DNA of 64,000 bases from Ischnura elegans (GCF_921293095.1 NC_060258.1:6028607-6092606); one strand, 5' to 3'; positions 22,051 through 35,120 are shown, counted from the stretch's first letter. Notes: generated by a model from the letters alone, not told the origin. Made by a program: numbers and translations.

Positions 22051-24015
22051 ATTTTTACCTTTATAATAAAATATCATTTATTATGAGTCATGTTTTCTCA
22101 ATCCAAATAAACAATCTTTTTCCTTCAAGTCAGTTTATTATTGCATTGTGGTTAGTTAATTTTTAAAGATTTTGCTTATTGGGTGCTTGATTATATAATT
22201 CTTGTTGGAGTTAAGGGGTGAATAAGTAGAGATATTATTGTGGTGGTCAGAGGGTTTTCCCTTGAGGGCAGCATCCTCAGTATATTTCATTAATTGTAAC
22301 GCAAAGGTTCCTTGATAAAAGTTCAAATGAAAATCTACTATAATGTGTCCCTGGAAAATCTAGATACTGAAATCTGTATTTAATCCCTGAAAAATCTGTA
22401 GCGTGGGGCGAGATATTTCATGTATTCAATCTAGATATAATATGATAAAAAGAAGACATAGCAACACCTATGCAACAGATAAAATCTAGATATTATTGAG
22501 ATTTCGTGGATTTCAAAATACGAGTTTAATACAGATTTAATCTTTGTGTTTGTAGGGATAGAAATAATTGAGGAATTACAATTCAAAAACTAATATTAAC
22601 GCAGACAGCATAAACAACCTTTCGTATTTATTAAACATGATAATGAAATGGAATTCCTTAAAATGTATTATTTAATGACAAATTAAACTTCTAAATAACC
22701 AAAAACGGCGGTTGTTGGGTGTATACTGACTTACGTTGAAGATATGTGATATTCAGGCTTCTTGAGATACTGCTATTTGGACAAAAACGTAATATATAAA
22801 TAAGATTTTGAGTAGTGATGGGGTGAAAGTTAACTCCTACATTTTCCTTTGAGCATTTTTAATGTCTCATATTCTTTAAAATAATAAATTTCAATATCAG
22901 ATTCTCCTCAATCCCTCCCCTCCCTCTCCTATTCGCATTCGCTCTCTGAGTTTGGGTGCTCTTCCGGAGATTAATCAATACATGGATTGAAAATATGAGG
23001 ACCCCAAGTCTGGACCAGTCACCGGAAAATATCTTCATTCGCGTAACGACGAAATATTTTTCTGGCAGGATGCTCGCGCAATTTTCTTACACATTTAACT
23101 CACGATTCCTAGGCATCTTCCGACAGTTACCCAATTGGTAGAAGAGCCGACACGATCACATCTGCACCATGAATCAATACTATGCATTGTGGGAGTCAAT
23201 GTAGCGTCTTTTATAAGATAGACTTCTGCACCATTCTTTGCCCCCACTTATTTTTAACGAAGTCAGAGGTTTAAAAACTTTACAACAAACGCCCAGAGAA
23301 CCCTATATTACCGTTATAGTACCAGGATAAAACAAATCTGCAGTGCTTTGAAGGTTGCGAAAGACAACATCACGGATATCAATTATTTTATTCAACCAAG
23401 TTTAATTCTTCCCTAAAAAAAGTTTTATCGCTAACAAGCCCGCAATCTTCTCCCATCGAAATAAGCAAATTTCATATTCACAAATAAACAAGCTCAAGTT
23501 TTGCCTCCTCATCTCCGATTAATTGAAACAAATCTCTTGAAATTCGTTCGAATTCCTTTTTCTCGGGTCAACGTTTTTCCCTTTTCACTCCGGCAGTTCT
23601 CTACGCGAAAAATCAAAACTTTAAAACTCTTGTTGAATAATCGTTGTTGTGTGGTTGTCACGAATTAATGAATCACAAGATTTATAGTTATCCAAACTCT
23701 TGAACTTCCTTACGAGATCACTACAAATCACAAAAAATATTACCAATAGAGTATTTGTCAATTGGCGAAGGGCATCGACAGAAAACGTTTAACTGAAGAG
23801 TTCCAAACAGTTTCAACCGAAACTTGGAAAGGGTTAAAAAATATGATTAATCTATGGGGACCTGGGTCTTCCCCATTTTAACTTGAAGAGGTATGGTTGG
23901 ACCGCATAGTAAGAAATGTGATATATTTGAATTTTGTGCGGATTTGCATTCTAGCGGCGGACCTACAATCAAACCTATCCAAGTGAAATTAGAGGGAGGG
24001 TAAAAACCACATCTC
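22051..24015. other. No gene recognised
   Basis: AT-rich intergenic sequence. I see no coding stretch, RNA gene or terminal repeats that I can support. Confidence 0.4.
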
Positions 24016-25645
24016 TTAACACTAAAAAGACCGGAGGTGGTCAATTAACCGTTCGCGATTTTGTTTCGCGCAATTTTTTGTTATTTTCCGACCGATAACG
24101 CTGAGATTTTTTGACTTTTGACATTTCGGAACAATTAATCAGAAAACGAAATTTTTTGTGTGGAAAAAAATCATGTCTAGAGAAATGTCATCTTTTACCT
24201 AGGATGACCCCGAGCAGTAAATTGAACGTTTTTTTTTTATTTTATACCGTAAATTAGCTCTCTTTGCCGATCCTTGGTGTCAGTTTCATCAAATATCATA
24301 TCGTGCGCTTCAACACACACGAATCCTACTCAAGTTTGATTATCATGTCTTTACGTATGACTTTACAGTTCCTGTGAACACATAAGCGAAAGCAAAGTAT
24401 GTGTCGTCGTAAAGAATCACCACTAAGTCCACCAGGCATTCTTTGGGCAGTGATAACCATTCATTCAGCTGAAATTTATTGTTGCGTTCGTGCGTAGCAG
24501 CTGCCAACAATGCCAGGTGCCGTCTGACATATAAAAAAACACGGATATTTCCAACCACCTCCCCGTCAACTTGTTCGCTTTCACTCCGTCTTTCTTTCCC
24601 ATGATCGTTCCTTCTTCTATTTTTTTCCTTCACTATTCCTCCGTTCTGCACGTCCCATTGATATTTTCTACAACGCGCTCATTGAACATGTTTAAATATA
24701 TTTCTGGGTCAATCGGTTCTCCCTATGCCTCTCTCATTGTCCCTTTGCGCTTGGTCTCTAGAAGATATCTTACTGAGAGGTTTCAGTTTAATCACAATCT
24801 CAGAGGATAGATAAAATGGAATACATTCCGAAGCCTTTTTTTCTACCTCCTTGAGATTCAAATACGCGTCTCATTCTACAACTTAGGTCACATCATCTAA
24901 GCGGTGCCTCTTTACTGTCTCGTAGTCTACCAAGGCGTTCTTGATTCATTCAAGATTCGAGTTTGTACAGAGTTTTTTTGTCATAGGGCGACGACAGTTT
25001 CTTCTGAATCCCACTGGGCGTCTTTAGAAGTGCCGACATTGGCATTTTGCATCTCCTTTGTGCCACTTTTTCTGACCCAGAAAAATTCATCGCCTTTTTT
25101 ATTTAAATGGGCAAAAGTTAATGTATTTCGATGTTCCAGGAAATTTATTTCATTTAAACACTAATAAATGTATCCTAAATGCATATTTGAATGCCGTGAA
25201 AGTAATCACAATATTTGCAAACGTGCTAAGAGAGTTAAGAACATACATACCTTGAGACCAACTGTGTATTGCTTCATTTGATGCTTTCTTTTTTATATCT
25301 TCTTAAATATATATATTTTAACCCAGAAAAATTCAGCAAAAAACGTGTTCTGAAATGCTACTTCAGTTTTTAAACATATCACGTATTATTTTTTAACTAT
25401 ACTAGTGATAAACATTTTTATTTTACAGAAATGTTTTTGATGTGATTAATATTTTTTGTAAAGTAAACACTAAATCTGACCGTGAAACTAATCAGAACAT
25501 AAAAAGTAACCAAAACACTTCTACCCTCGTTGCGTAAAAATATTAAAAGGAAACGAATGAGAGAGCGCAAGAAAAGGGCGAACGATCAATTGACCGCTGG
25601 CAGTCATTATAGGTATGCGGCTTGCCCCGGACATTCTAGTGTTAA
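24016..25645. mobile_element. TTAA-flanked element, piggyBac-like (degenerate)
   Basis: TTAA at 24016-24019 and 25642-25645 brackets ends that read CACTAAAAAGACCGGAGG and CACTAGAATGTCCGGGGC inward, with 13 of 18 positions equal. A TTAA target with a CAC/CCC-type start is the hallmark of piggyBac. A 102-codon minus-strand open stretch (24343-24651) has no motif I can tie to the piggyBac transposase, so the class rests on the ends only. Confidence 0.5.
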
Positions 25646-28600
25646 CACGTGTATTTTACTTGCAGTCAAACTGCCTCCAGTGTAGCATCAAGTCAAGTTG
25701 GGTGGTGCACCAATGCGAAACAGCAGAATGTCCCGACTATGGACAGCTTCCCACTTCCCTTGGGTGCAGCAGGTGTTCAAGTAACGGGTCTCCTGCCACT
25801 TCGGATCGGAAGGAAGGAAAGCCAACGGTGGGTTTTCCCAATAGTAGTGCAAGCAGCATGTCGTCTTTACATCAAAAGATTACCAAAAGGTGATTAAAGT
25901 CGTGCATGCATGCGATGAAAGAAAAAAACTTTCCTCCTCCTCTCCCTGCGTCGGAAAAGCGCTTAACATCAATCGAGCAATACAAATAATTTATCGTTAC
26001 ATTTAAGAAGTTTGGATAGTGATAAAATAGAAAATAATATATAAAATGTTTGACTTCTTTTGATAAGTGAATGGACGATCTACGTCTGTTGAACAGTTGA
26101 AAGAGAACAAATTCCCCACGGCCGTACTCTTCGGTGGGCAAAGTGGGGGTTGGGAAGTATGTGTGTGTGTGTATTCGCGGAAATTTTTTCCTTAGAGCAA
26201 ATCTGCAAGGTGAGTGTTTGTGCTGCGCGATTGTTTGGTTTCACGATGATTTAGCTTGATTTCCGCTTATTACCCCCCCTGTCAGCCTTTTAACTTCCCA
26301 ACCCCCTCCCCACTTTGCCCACCAAAGAGTACGGCCTTGTGGAATTTGTTCTCTTTCAAATTAACTTCTTACTTTTTTAATCTTTTCAATGAAATATAGG
26401 AAGACACATTTGACCACGAGACTACTCTGCGCTGATGCCTGCGTGTTGACGCTCGTGCGTACGGCGGATACGCACGAAGATAGCTGTTATTCGTTCACTT
26501 GCAAAAACTTGCAGCTGCTTTTCTTCACCTTATTTCTTTACAATACTGTTCTTTCTTGCCACGAACTTAGTTTTCCGCGCAAATCGACGTCACTTTTTTA
26601 TAACTCAACATGTATGCGATCTTTTTCGAAAACATTTACTCCCTTTCACTCACTCCTGCAGCAGTCGTCACCATCCCTAAAAGGTTGATATCTAGATTTT
26701 ATAATAGCATATTGCCTATATGCATATAGTACGAAGTTGTTTTGACCAAAATTATTGGCAGAGTAAGGTAAAAAATTATATATGAAGCAATTTTCGAACA
26801 AAGAAAAACAGAAAAAGCACGTTTCCGTTAAAAAAGTGCAACAGTTATGCAATATATCTAAGTTAAAAAAATTTTCATAAAAAAGGAAGCATTAAGTGTG
26901 GTACCCCAGACATATCGCAACCTAACTCTCATAGTAAAAGAGGGATTTAAAAAGTCCATAACTATTTTTGTCAACATTTTTCTGGATCCGCACCGCTGTG
27001 CGGCGCTCTCTCCCACCATTTCAATTTCCCGATGTGTTTTGCATTCCTCTCCCTTCTACTCCCTGTTGAGCCCCACCTAACGCGTCGTTACCCTGTGTCG
27101 ATTCCCGACCCTTCCTTCACCACAGACACTCGCTAATCCCTCAATGGGACACCGAAACTCTCTAACCCATTCATGCTCTCTCCCATTTTTCTTTTCCAAA
27201 TTCATTAGGTTTTTGTCTGCCCTTTCTTAACCTCGCCCTCTTTGATGAGCTCTTCGTCCTCCCCTATTCAGTAATATTAACATTTTGTCCAAAGACCTGT
27301 CCACGGATAACATTTAATTGCCTTCTTTAATTGTGCCCCTTTAAGTTTCACAATGTGGCTCAGTACCACGTCTTCCGACAAAATACCATTGGCGATATTA
27401 AATCTCAATTTTGCCTATTTTCCAGTACCGCATTGAGGGAGGCAGCAGTACCTTGTCAAACGAATCATTATAGACGCATATTATTAGCATGCTGAATATG
27501 AAAACCCCACCAACCTCCATTCGATATTCGAGCATATGTCTTCTCACAATTTCGTCATAATCCGTGGTGGTTGAGCGAACATTTTCGTGACGCTATTAAC
27601 TTGAAAGCCTATTCGTTTAGTGTATGAATATATATTTATAGGGCCCGAGGCCCCCCTGAAAATTCCCTCCGTCTTCCGCCAGGCATTCACACTTCGATCT
27701 CTGACGTACATTAGACCGTTTCATTACCTGTTCACAGCTCCATGTTGTAAAACTGTTTTAGTGGTAATGATGAAAGCCAAGTAGAAGAGAAGATCGATGG
27801 ATTCGTGGAGGACGCAGATCGCCAAGCTTGAAAGAACCCCTCTTATAGGACCCTGCCGCAAGGTCCCGATACCGCATGCTGGTAGGAGAGACTATTCTCT
27901 CAGTCCGAGGCGAAAATCGTCTTCCCTCAGCCGGAGGCCTTGGAGGCGGACGGAGATTTAGGAAGAGGGGAGGCAGGGAAGGAAGGGGGAGAAGAGAGAG
28001 AACTAGAACGACTTTGAACGATGGATCTCTTGCCACTTGCTCGCAACTCCGGGGCCATTTATCGGCTCTTTCAGAATTAAAACAGTCAATACGATTCCCT
28101 CCTATGACGTTAGTCCTCTATTATACTTACTTTATACTTTAGATCTCTCTTAATCAATCGTACACTATCATTAACTTGACATTTTCATAAAAATTACATA
28201 GAAGCAGTACATGAAGTAACATCGAACAGACAAACATAATTTAATCATACAATTAGAATCAATGCCACAGAAAATTATTCTTGAGACTAAGTGCCTCAAA
28301 CTTTTATCAAAAGTGTTAAAATGAATGGCCTTTATATAAATGCAGCGTTACGTCGTTAAATCTTGGAGATTGTCAAGAAATCAGCACTTAAGAAACAATT
28401 GTCAAAATATTTACGAGATATTTTCAATCAATATCTATTTTAAGTACAAGTATTCAAAATCAGATTTATTACAGAAAACAACGGTGATAACTAATGATCC
28501 CATAGGAAACATTACCAAACTAAGTACCAGTGTATAATTTTTCTAAAATAACCCATGTCAGTCGCGCCATTCATCCACCACGAGCGCCCGAGCAAAAGAG

Positions 28601-29130
28601 AGGGCAGGATGATGCAGGATTTCCGGAGGCAGGATTTTCCGGAGGCCGGACTCTCCGGAGACGTGAGTTACCGAGACTTCGCCGAGTCGAAGGGCCTTTG
28701 CGCGATAATCCTTGGCGCGAAAAGTCCTTAGCGGGAGAAGTTCTGCGGATAAGTTCGGAGGAAGTTCGAAAAAATTTCTGGGGGGATACGAGAAATTTAG
28801 GGGAGGGGTACACTGAAAAATGCCACATAAATTTATACACATTACTACCATTAATAATAGCAGTTAACGATAAAGGAATAATTTATTTGACCCTAGTAAA
28901 CATAGTAGAGTAAATTTCCTTGAACATTTAGAAATTAGGTCACAGACCTAATTGAATATTATTGTATTATTTTAACATTATAAGGAAATTCGTTCATTTA
29001 CCCCATGCCGATATCGTGGTAATGAGAATTTTTATCGTGATGACTAATTAACAGTAATTAATTAGACTACTAAGGCCTAACACTGAGTTTTAAAATGAGA
29101 GAAAACATAAATCTATTGAGAGAGTCTTCA
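25646..29130. other. No gene recognised; one fold-back and two GC-rich islands
   Basis: Contains the fold-back at 26097-26360. GC-rich patches lie at 27830-28070 and 28560-28810, the second with repeated TCCGGAG words. A Cys-containing open stretch after a TTGCAG acceptor (25665-25893) lacks a recognisable domain. None of these is called a gene. Confidence 0.35.
26097..26360. repeat. Fold-back with about 65-bp arms
   Basis: The arms 26097-26158 and 26293-26360 are inverted copies containing ACGGCCGTACTCTTCGGTGG-like and AACCCCC words. The spacer of about 135 bp holds a short GT microsatellite. No coding part. Confidence 0.75.
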
Positions 29131-29133
29131 CAA

Positions 29134-30374
29134 TCAATGCAACGATAAGGCTTCTGTCCTATGTACACGCATGTGTAAGACAAGGTTTCTTTTGGTAGCA
29201 TAAGACTTTTCACATTCATTGCATGAATAAGATTTCTCCTTAGTATGAGTCTGCAAGTGACGGACAAGGTTGCCCCTAAAAGAGAAAGACTTTTCACATT
29301 CACCGCAGGAATAAGATTTTTCCTTTGTATGAATCCTCATGTGACAGACAAGGTTGCCCCTTACAGAGAAAGACTTTTCACATTCACCGCAGGAATAAGG
29401 TTTCTCCTTTGTGTGAATCCTCATGTGACAGACAAGGTTGCTCCTCACAGAGAAAGACTTTTCACATTCACCGCAGGAATAAGGTTTCTCCTTTGAATGA
29501 GTCCGAATGTGATCGACAAGGTGACTCTTTCGAGAGAACGACTTTTCACATTCACCGCAGGAATAAGGTTTCTCCTTCGTATGGGTCCGAATGTGATAGA
29601 TTAGGTGAATCTTTTGAGAAAAAGACTTTTCACATTCACCGCAGGAATAAGGTTTCTCCTTTGTATGAATCCTCATGTGACGGAGAAGGTTGCTCCTATC
29701 AGAGAAAGACTTTTCACATTCACCGCAGGAATAGGGGTTTTCCTTTGTGTGAATCCTCATGTGACAGACAAGGTTGCTCCTCACAGAGAAAGACTTTTCA
29801 CATTCACCGCAGGAATAAGGTTTCTCCTTTGTATGAGTCCGAATGTGTTGGATTAGGTGACTCTTTTGAGAGAAAGACTTTTCACATTCATCGCAGAAAT
29901 AAGGTGTCTCATTCGTATGAGTCTGAATGTGATATATAAGTTGACTATTTCGAGTGAAAGACTTTTCACATTCACCGCAGGAGTAAGGTTTCTTCTTTGT
30001 ATGAGTCCAAGTGTGACGGACAAGGTCAGTCTTTTGAGAGAAAGACTTTTCACATTCACCGCAGGTATAAGGTTTCTCCTTTGTATGAGTCAGAATGTGA
30101 CGGACAATGGCACTCTTTCGAGTGAAAGACTTTTCACACTCACCGCAGGAATAAGGTTTCTTTGTTGTGTGTGGACTATCTATGCATGATTTCCCATCTA
30201 CAATGAAGTTTCTCCTCACTTCCCTTACATTTTTCCTCTCCCTTGTTCCTCCAAAGTTTGCCTTAAGAATACCTTGCCTTATTTTAATTCTTCTTCCTTT
30301 CCCTGACTTTGATGCTCTAATTTTTGGTTCAATGAGAGCAAACAAAGCTGAGGCTCTTTCAGAAGCTGCGATAC
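29134..30374 (-). CDS. C2H2 zinc-finger terminal exon of the ZAD-C2H2-type gene
   Basis: The exon begins after the acceptor TTCCTTTCTAG with two bases of a split codon, which fit the one-base overhang of the exon at 35222-35294. After a basic segment (GKGRRIKIRQG) it encodes 12 C2H2 fingers of the form YSCGECEKSF-x5-L-x2-H-x3-H joined by TKEKP linkers. DNA contact residues (-1,2,3,6) for fingers 1-12: RSAR, QTDR, RSQY, QSHQ, VSNC, DSNR, QIHY, RSHD, VSNC, VGNC, FGNR, TRNL. Fingers 5 and 9 are identical over 28 residues, showing recent internal duplication. The frame ends HRTEALSLH. In another frame the sequence continues GQKPYRCIDCEDS, the start of a thirteenth finger, so a frameshift has shortened the array. 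Expected role: sequence-specific nuclear DNA binding; the target is unknown. Confidence 0.9.
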
Positions 30375-31254
30375 CTAGAAAGGAATTTCACGTTTAAGAT
30401 AAGTTAAGTCAGACATGTAATCTATGATTCTATGACCTAATTTGTAATAACCATTACACAGATATCTAAGTTGCAACTTTAACCGATCTTTTGGTTCAAT
30501 GACATGCACATACCAACTGTTGCAATTCATTTTTTACGGTTGTTTCCTAACATGTGTTCACAAATTGAGTGGCACTGCTGCTCAGAGAAATTCAGTAAGG
30601 TATTACATACTAACCTCAAATATCCACTTCAGAAAACACCCCAGTGCACAATTACATGCAAAATGGCACTAGAGCATCCTAATGAAAAAAATATACCTAG
30701 CAGTTATATGCAAAATCACATAAAAATTATACAAACTTCTCATATCCACCCTCAATGAGGGTGATGCCCTTTATTTCATTGTACCTACATTAAAAATTTG
30801 GATGAAACAATAGCCTTGAAAACTTAGCTAACAAGAATAAGTAAGCATGGGCTGGTCGCTTACTGTCATTAATCTCCAGAGCCAGAACTTCTACACACAA
30901 GGAAATATAATAGAGTTTTGCCTATTTTTAGCCAAATTAGTTTTTCCCCATATTTCACTTCTTCCATGAATATGTGTTTGACCTAATAAAGCACAGTTTC
31001 TATGACAACAACAAATTGAATTGGATGGGGTATGTATCAACGCAAAATCTTCCCATTATTTCAAAACTGAACCAAACCGTGTCCTCATTTCAACATGTTC
31101 CATGTTAACTTTGTCTATTAATACCGCATAATTGATGAGAGGGTTGCAATCTCATGCTTTGGATTCTTTGCAAGTGTTTTTTGGTAATTATTTTCTATTA
31201 ACCAATCTTAAAGGACAAAATTGTTAGGTAAAGTACAGGGGAGTTCCCAAAGGA
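30375..31254 (-). other. Intron before the finger exon
   Basis: Matches the left arm (about 8602-9050) in inverted order from about 30740 upward, including the CACCCTCATTGAGGGTG hairpin. Below that point no counterpart is found. No gene seen. Confidence 0.5.
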
Positions 31255-32600
31255 ATGCACATTAGGGCGGATCGCAAAAATCGATTTTTTTTTCAAATCC
31301 ATCTGGCCCAATGAAAAAAACGTTGTGGGACCGATCAAAAATAAGGCCTGAAAAATTTGAGACCTCTACGTGAACCCCTGACCCTCGCTCAAATGCAATT
31401 TAGGGGGGGAAGGTCAAAATTCGAAAAATATAAAATTTTATGGTCTTTCCCTATAGATTTTGCCGAGTTACTGCCCCTATAGGGCAAAACTTTCGTGCAT
31501 TTTGACGTATCTGCCACCGTTTAGCCACAAAATGCCTAATTTGAGTCCGCGCCCGCGAAGAAAATATTACAACGCCCGCGCAGCGTCGCGGATACAAGAG
31601 CTGCTAGCCGATCCCGTCCCCTCCCCGCTCGCTTCTCCCCCTCCCATGCCTCGAATGCAGCAAAATTCATCTCGCGTGTACTGCTAGGAGGGCGATTATC
31701 TTTGATAATATAAATCGGAAGATGGTAGAAGGTAAAAAACGGTGCGTAGTGAGACGACTTGTCCCTTATTTGGCGCCTCGTCGGCGTTAAACAAATCGAT
31801 GTTACCAACTTTTAGAGAAGTGATGAAATATTATTAGATCTGCGAACGCAGGAAAGGAGCCTGCGGTCTACGAAGATGCCTCTCGAGTGGCTATAAAGGT
31901 GTGCGAACTATGGTGACGCGCTTCTCTTCTATTGTGAATGTGACTAAATGGATTAAACGGTACCACAGGAAGTACTATAACTTACGGAAACTTAAAATAG
32001 GCCAAAAGTAGGGTTTTATTGAAGTATAAAACTCACACAATTTTAAAGGAACATTTTTAATTATGCGATATTTTTGCGTGTAAGTGTAAGGATGAGAGCA
32101 TACGTTTCCCCCAATGAAGAAGTAGTTTGAAAGACAAGCTGACGAAAAGAAAGATGACGGCTGCTGAATCGAATCCTAAAGAAACTCAACAACTGAGGAA
32201 AAAAAAGGGAATAATCGGAGATCGATGAGTCAACATCGTCAATTCTTGTACGGGAAAATAGTACCAAAAATTTTCTTCATCAATTCATTCGAAGAAAATG
32301 AAATTAGCCGAGTTGTATCTCTATTTTCCTCATAAAATAAACATTAAGGACTATAAACTCAAATTGGAACTTCTTCGGGGAAAATGCGTCTGCCAACTGT
32401 GATAGAGGTATATGCAAGAACCAAGCAAAGCAATGATCGTTCCCGCAACTTTAGCCGACGCAAAAGTCATAACTTCGTAAGATACATCAAAGCTAGTGTA
32501 CCAGAATCACTTACGTACACAGAAAACGATGCTACCTACTGACAAATCGCTGTCGAGTTTACAAAATTATCCGAATATTTAGAAAATGTTCATCAGATTT

Positions 32601-32907
32601 AATACATGCCTATGCTCATCTTCACCAGTGGAAAGACTATTTTCACTTGCTGGGTTTATCCATACCCCTGTGAGGGGAGCTCTGTCAGACAAACTTTTTG
32701 AAAAACTTGTATTCCTCAAGGGGAATAATTCATTCATAGAGAGCAACATTTGATAATTTTTATAGTGAAAAATCTCGTTTCCTTACAAGTGTATTTTGTA
32801 TTCTAAAAAGTATTTAAAGTACTATTTTGTATTTCAAATACAGAAGTCCAAGGTTTTTGGTATTTTGCATTTCAAATACTCCTCGGCCTGTATTTTGCCC
32901 AGCCCTG
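32601..32907 (+). mobile_element. Truncated hAT element: transposase C-terminus and 3' TIR
   Basis: Positions 32601-32753 encode the hAT dimerisation tail: CSSSPVERLFSLAGF, then RGALSDKLFEKLVFLKGN and a stop. About 150 bp on, the sequence ends TATTTTGCCCAGCCCTG, the classical 3' hAT end (CAGGGCTGGGC read inward). Its left end is missing. Because these ends differ from TAGGGCGG, this is a separate hAT nested in, or captured by, the fold-back element. Confidence 0.8.
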
Positions 32908-33071
32908 CCTACTGTGGATAAAAAAGAGAGGTTTCATCAAAGGGCTCCATTTTATTGGAACGAAAGACTATACTCTTGTCTGATAAAAAAGGCAAGAGGA
33001 CTTATCAATACAAGTTTAGAGGGGAATGTGTGGTGTTACTTGAAGAAACAGGGTCCCACTTTTGGAGGTTT

Positions 33072-33088
33072 CCCCCCCCCCCCCCCCC
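33072..33088. repeat. 17-base C run
   Basis: An uninterrupted run of 17 C, followed by GTCGG. The minus strand could form G-quadruplex-like structures. Its length is likely variable and prone to sequencing error. Confidence 0.9.
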
Positions 33089-34939
33089 GTCGGAGGATTA
33101 GCAAAAGTTATAAAATCTGCGATTATCGATTCCTTTCGGAGTGAAAAGTAGATGCACAAAATTAAAAAAGGAGGCATCATCCCTTTGCTATAAGCATAAT
33201 TCCAACATCCCTTGCAGTGTGGGCGAACTCATCTCGGGATTTCCACCGGGTTAATTTTTCATTTCAATCTCCGACTTGGGGCTCATCCTAAGAGATAAAT
33301 TTTGTTGAATCCCGAAGAGAGTTTACCCACATCATTCGTCGGGAAAGCATTAAATCCGTATTTCATCCCTTACAGTGGTCTATTTGCTAATTGCACTATG
33401 CTGACTTGGATTTGCGACATAACCATTGGGAGGGTAATCTAGGGACCCAATTTGCGTTGATGCAAGGATGCGTTTGGCGACAAATCCGAGATTTTTTTAA
33501 TTGCTGGATTTTAATATCGACGTAAAGGACTACACGCTGATGATATATTGGAGAGAGACTCCGGTTCCTTCGGCTATATCTGAGATTAGCGCTATGGAAA
33601 TTAAAAATCTATTTGTGAACGTCCAAATTTGAAGTTAAATATTCTTTTTATTAAACATCATGCAGACGAAATATTCGTCAAAGAATTCACCAAAAGTTTG
33701 TTGAAAGCAGCGAAAGACGAGGAATGACACTGATATAAGAAATACAGACTGGAAAGCAGATACTTGAGTAATTCTTTCGTGATTGTTCCTCACCGGACGA
33801 TGCTGAAACATCAAATATTAGTAAGACTAACGAAGAACGACGCACTTGGTGTGAATTTTGGTGCATTTGGGGCGTGGAAGAGGCGAGCGGGGAGGGGACG
33901 CGAGCGGCCTTCACCCAAAATCCATTTAGACACAGCTGTCGGACAATACCGGAATAGAAATGTATATCCTAAGTTCCCACACCTTATAGCCACTCGAAAG
34001 GCGTCTTCATAGACCGCAGGCTCCTTTCCTGCGTTCGCAGATCTAATAATATTTCATCACTTCTCTAAACGTTGGTAACATCGATTTGTTTAACGCCGAC
34101 GAGGCGCCAAATAAGGGACAAGTCGTCTCACTACGCACCGTTTTTTACCTTCTACCATCTTCCGATTTATATTATCAAAGATAATCGCCCTCCTAGCAGT
34201 ACACGCGAGATGAATTTTGCTGCATTCGAGGCATGGGAGGGGGAGAAGCGAGCGGGGAGGGGACGGGATCGGCTAGCAGCTCTTGTATCCGCGACGCTGC
34301 GCGGGCGTTGTAATATTTTCTTCGCGGGCGCGGACTCAAATTAGGCATTTTGTGGCTAAACGGTGGCAGATACGTCAAAATGCACGAAATTTTTGTCCTA
34401 AAGGGGCAGTAACTCGGCAAAATCTATAGGGAAAGACCATAAAAGTTTATATTTTTCGAATTTTGACCTTCCCCCCCTAAATTGCATTTGAGCGAGGGTC
34501 GGGTTCACGTAGAGGTCTCAAATTTTTCAGGCCTTATTTTTGATCGGTCCCACAACGTTTTTTTCATTGGGCCAGATGGATTTGAAAAAAATCGATTTTT
34601 GCGATCCGCCCTAATGCACATGACTCCAAATATTGCTTTAACATTAAGAAAATTTTGATAGAAATTTGCCAACCAGATTAAAATATCAATCAGAACTGTT
34701 AACATAAACTAAAGAAAGTATATAAGGATGACAAACTCAGATGCTACATCCTTCACAAGTGGAGTGTCCAAAAACCTGGTCGAAGAACTCAACCAAATTT
34801 TGTTGTGTTATAGTCCATTGTGAGTTGTCCTCGAATCAGCCTCCATATGGGGTTACATTTATAACCAATATTATAAGCTAAAAATCCAGTTAAACATTTG
34901 CTGGTCAAATGTATTCATGTATAAGAGCCACTCTGCAAA

Positions 34940-35120
34940 GGGTGAGCATTAGTCTAGTGCTTAAGGTTTCCAGTTGTCACCTAGAGGACCTGGTGTCGAT
35001 CCACGCATAAAAATAAAATTTTCAGCGAAATTTATTGAAATATTGAACAAATGACAGGTTTCAGTAAAAAAGAAAGTAGAATGAAAGTACGAAAAAATTT
35101 CATGTGTGAATTGCAAAATT
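34940..35120 (+). mobile_element. tRNA-derived SINE, right-arm copy
   Basis: A box-A-like GAGCATTAGTCTAGTGCTTAAGG and a box-B-like GGTGTCGATCC lie about 35 bases apart, followed by an AT-rich tail. It is the inverted counterpart of the SINE at 8130-8268. Confidence 0.6.

Larger units (their letters stand above)
31263..34613. mobile_element. hAT-type fold-back element, 3.35 kb, 650-bp arms
   Basis: Ends read TAGGGCGGATCGC inward and are flanked by ATGCACAT (31255-31262, 34614-34621). An 8-bp duplication and a TAG-type end fit the hAT superfamily. The arms (31263 to about 31915, and about 33966 to 34613) are nearly identical: a 90-codon open stretch in each translates to the same peptide. The unoccupied target survives at 8594-8601. 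The interior holds a truncated second hAT element, a C run, and a diverged partial copy of the arm (33830-33920). No complete transposase is present. Confidence 0.85.

Noticed and set aside
24343-24651. 102-codon minus-strand frame inside the TTAA element as a piggyBac transposase
   Set aside because: None of the expected DDD-domain signatures could be found.
25615-25897. Cys-containing open frames just after the TTAA element
   Set aside because: Two overlapping frames of similar length, neither with a recognisable domain; the first lies partly in the transposon end.
27758-28142. Possible rRNA-related sequence (GAACGATGGATCTCTTG) in a GC-rich patch
   Set aside because: It superficially resembles the start of 5.8S rRNA, but the following bases do not continue the match.
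29245-29939. Plus-strand open frames across the zinc-finger exon
   Set aside because: They follow the 84-bp finger period on the opposite strand and encode nothing with its own motif.
31536-34344. Identical 90-codon frames at 31536-31808 and 34072-34344
   Set aside because: They are the two arms of one fold-back element, not duplicated genes.
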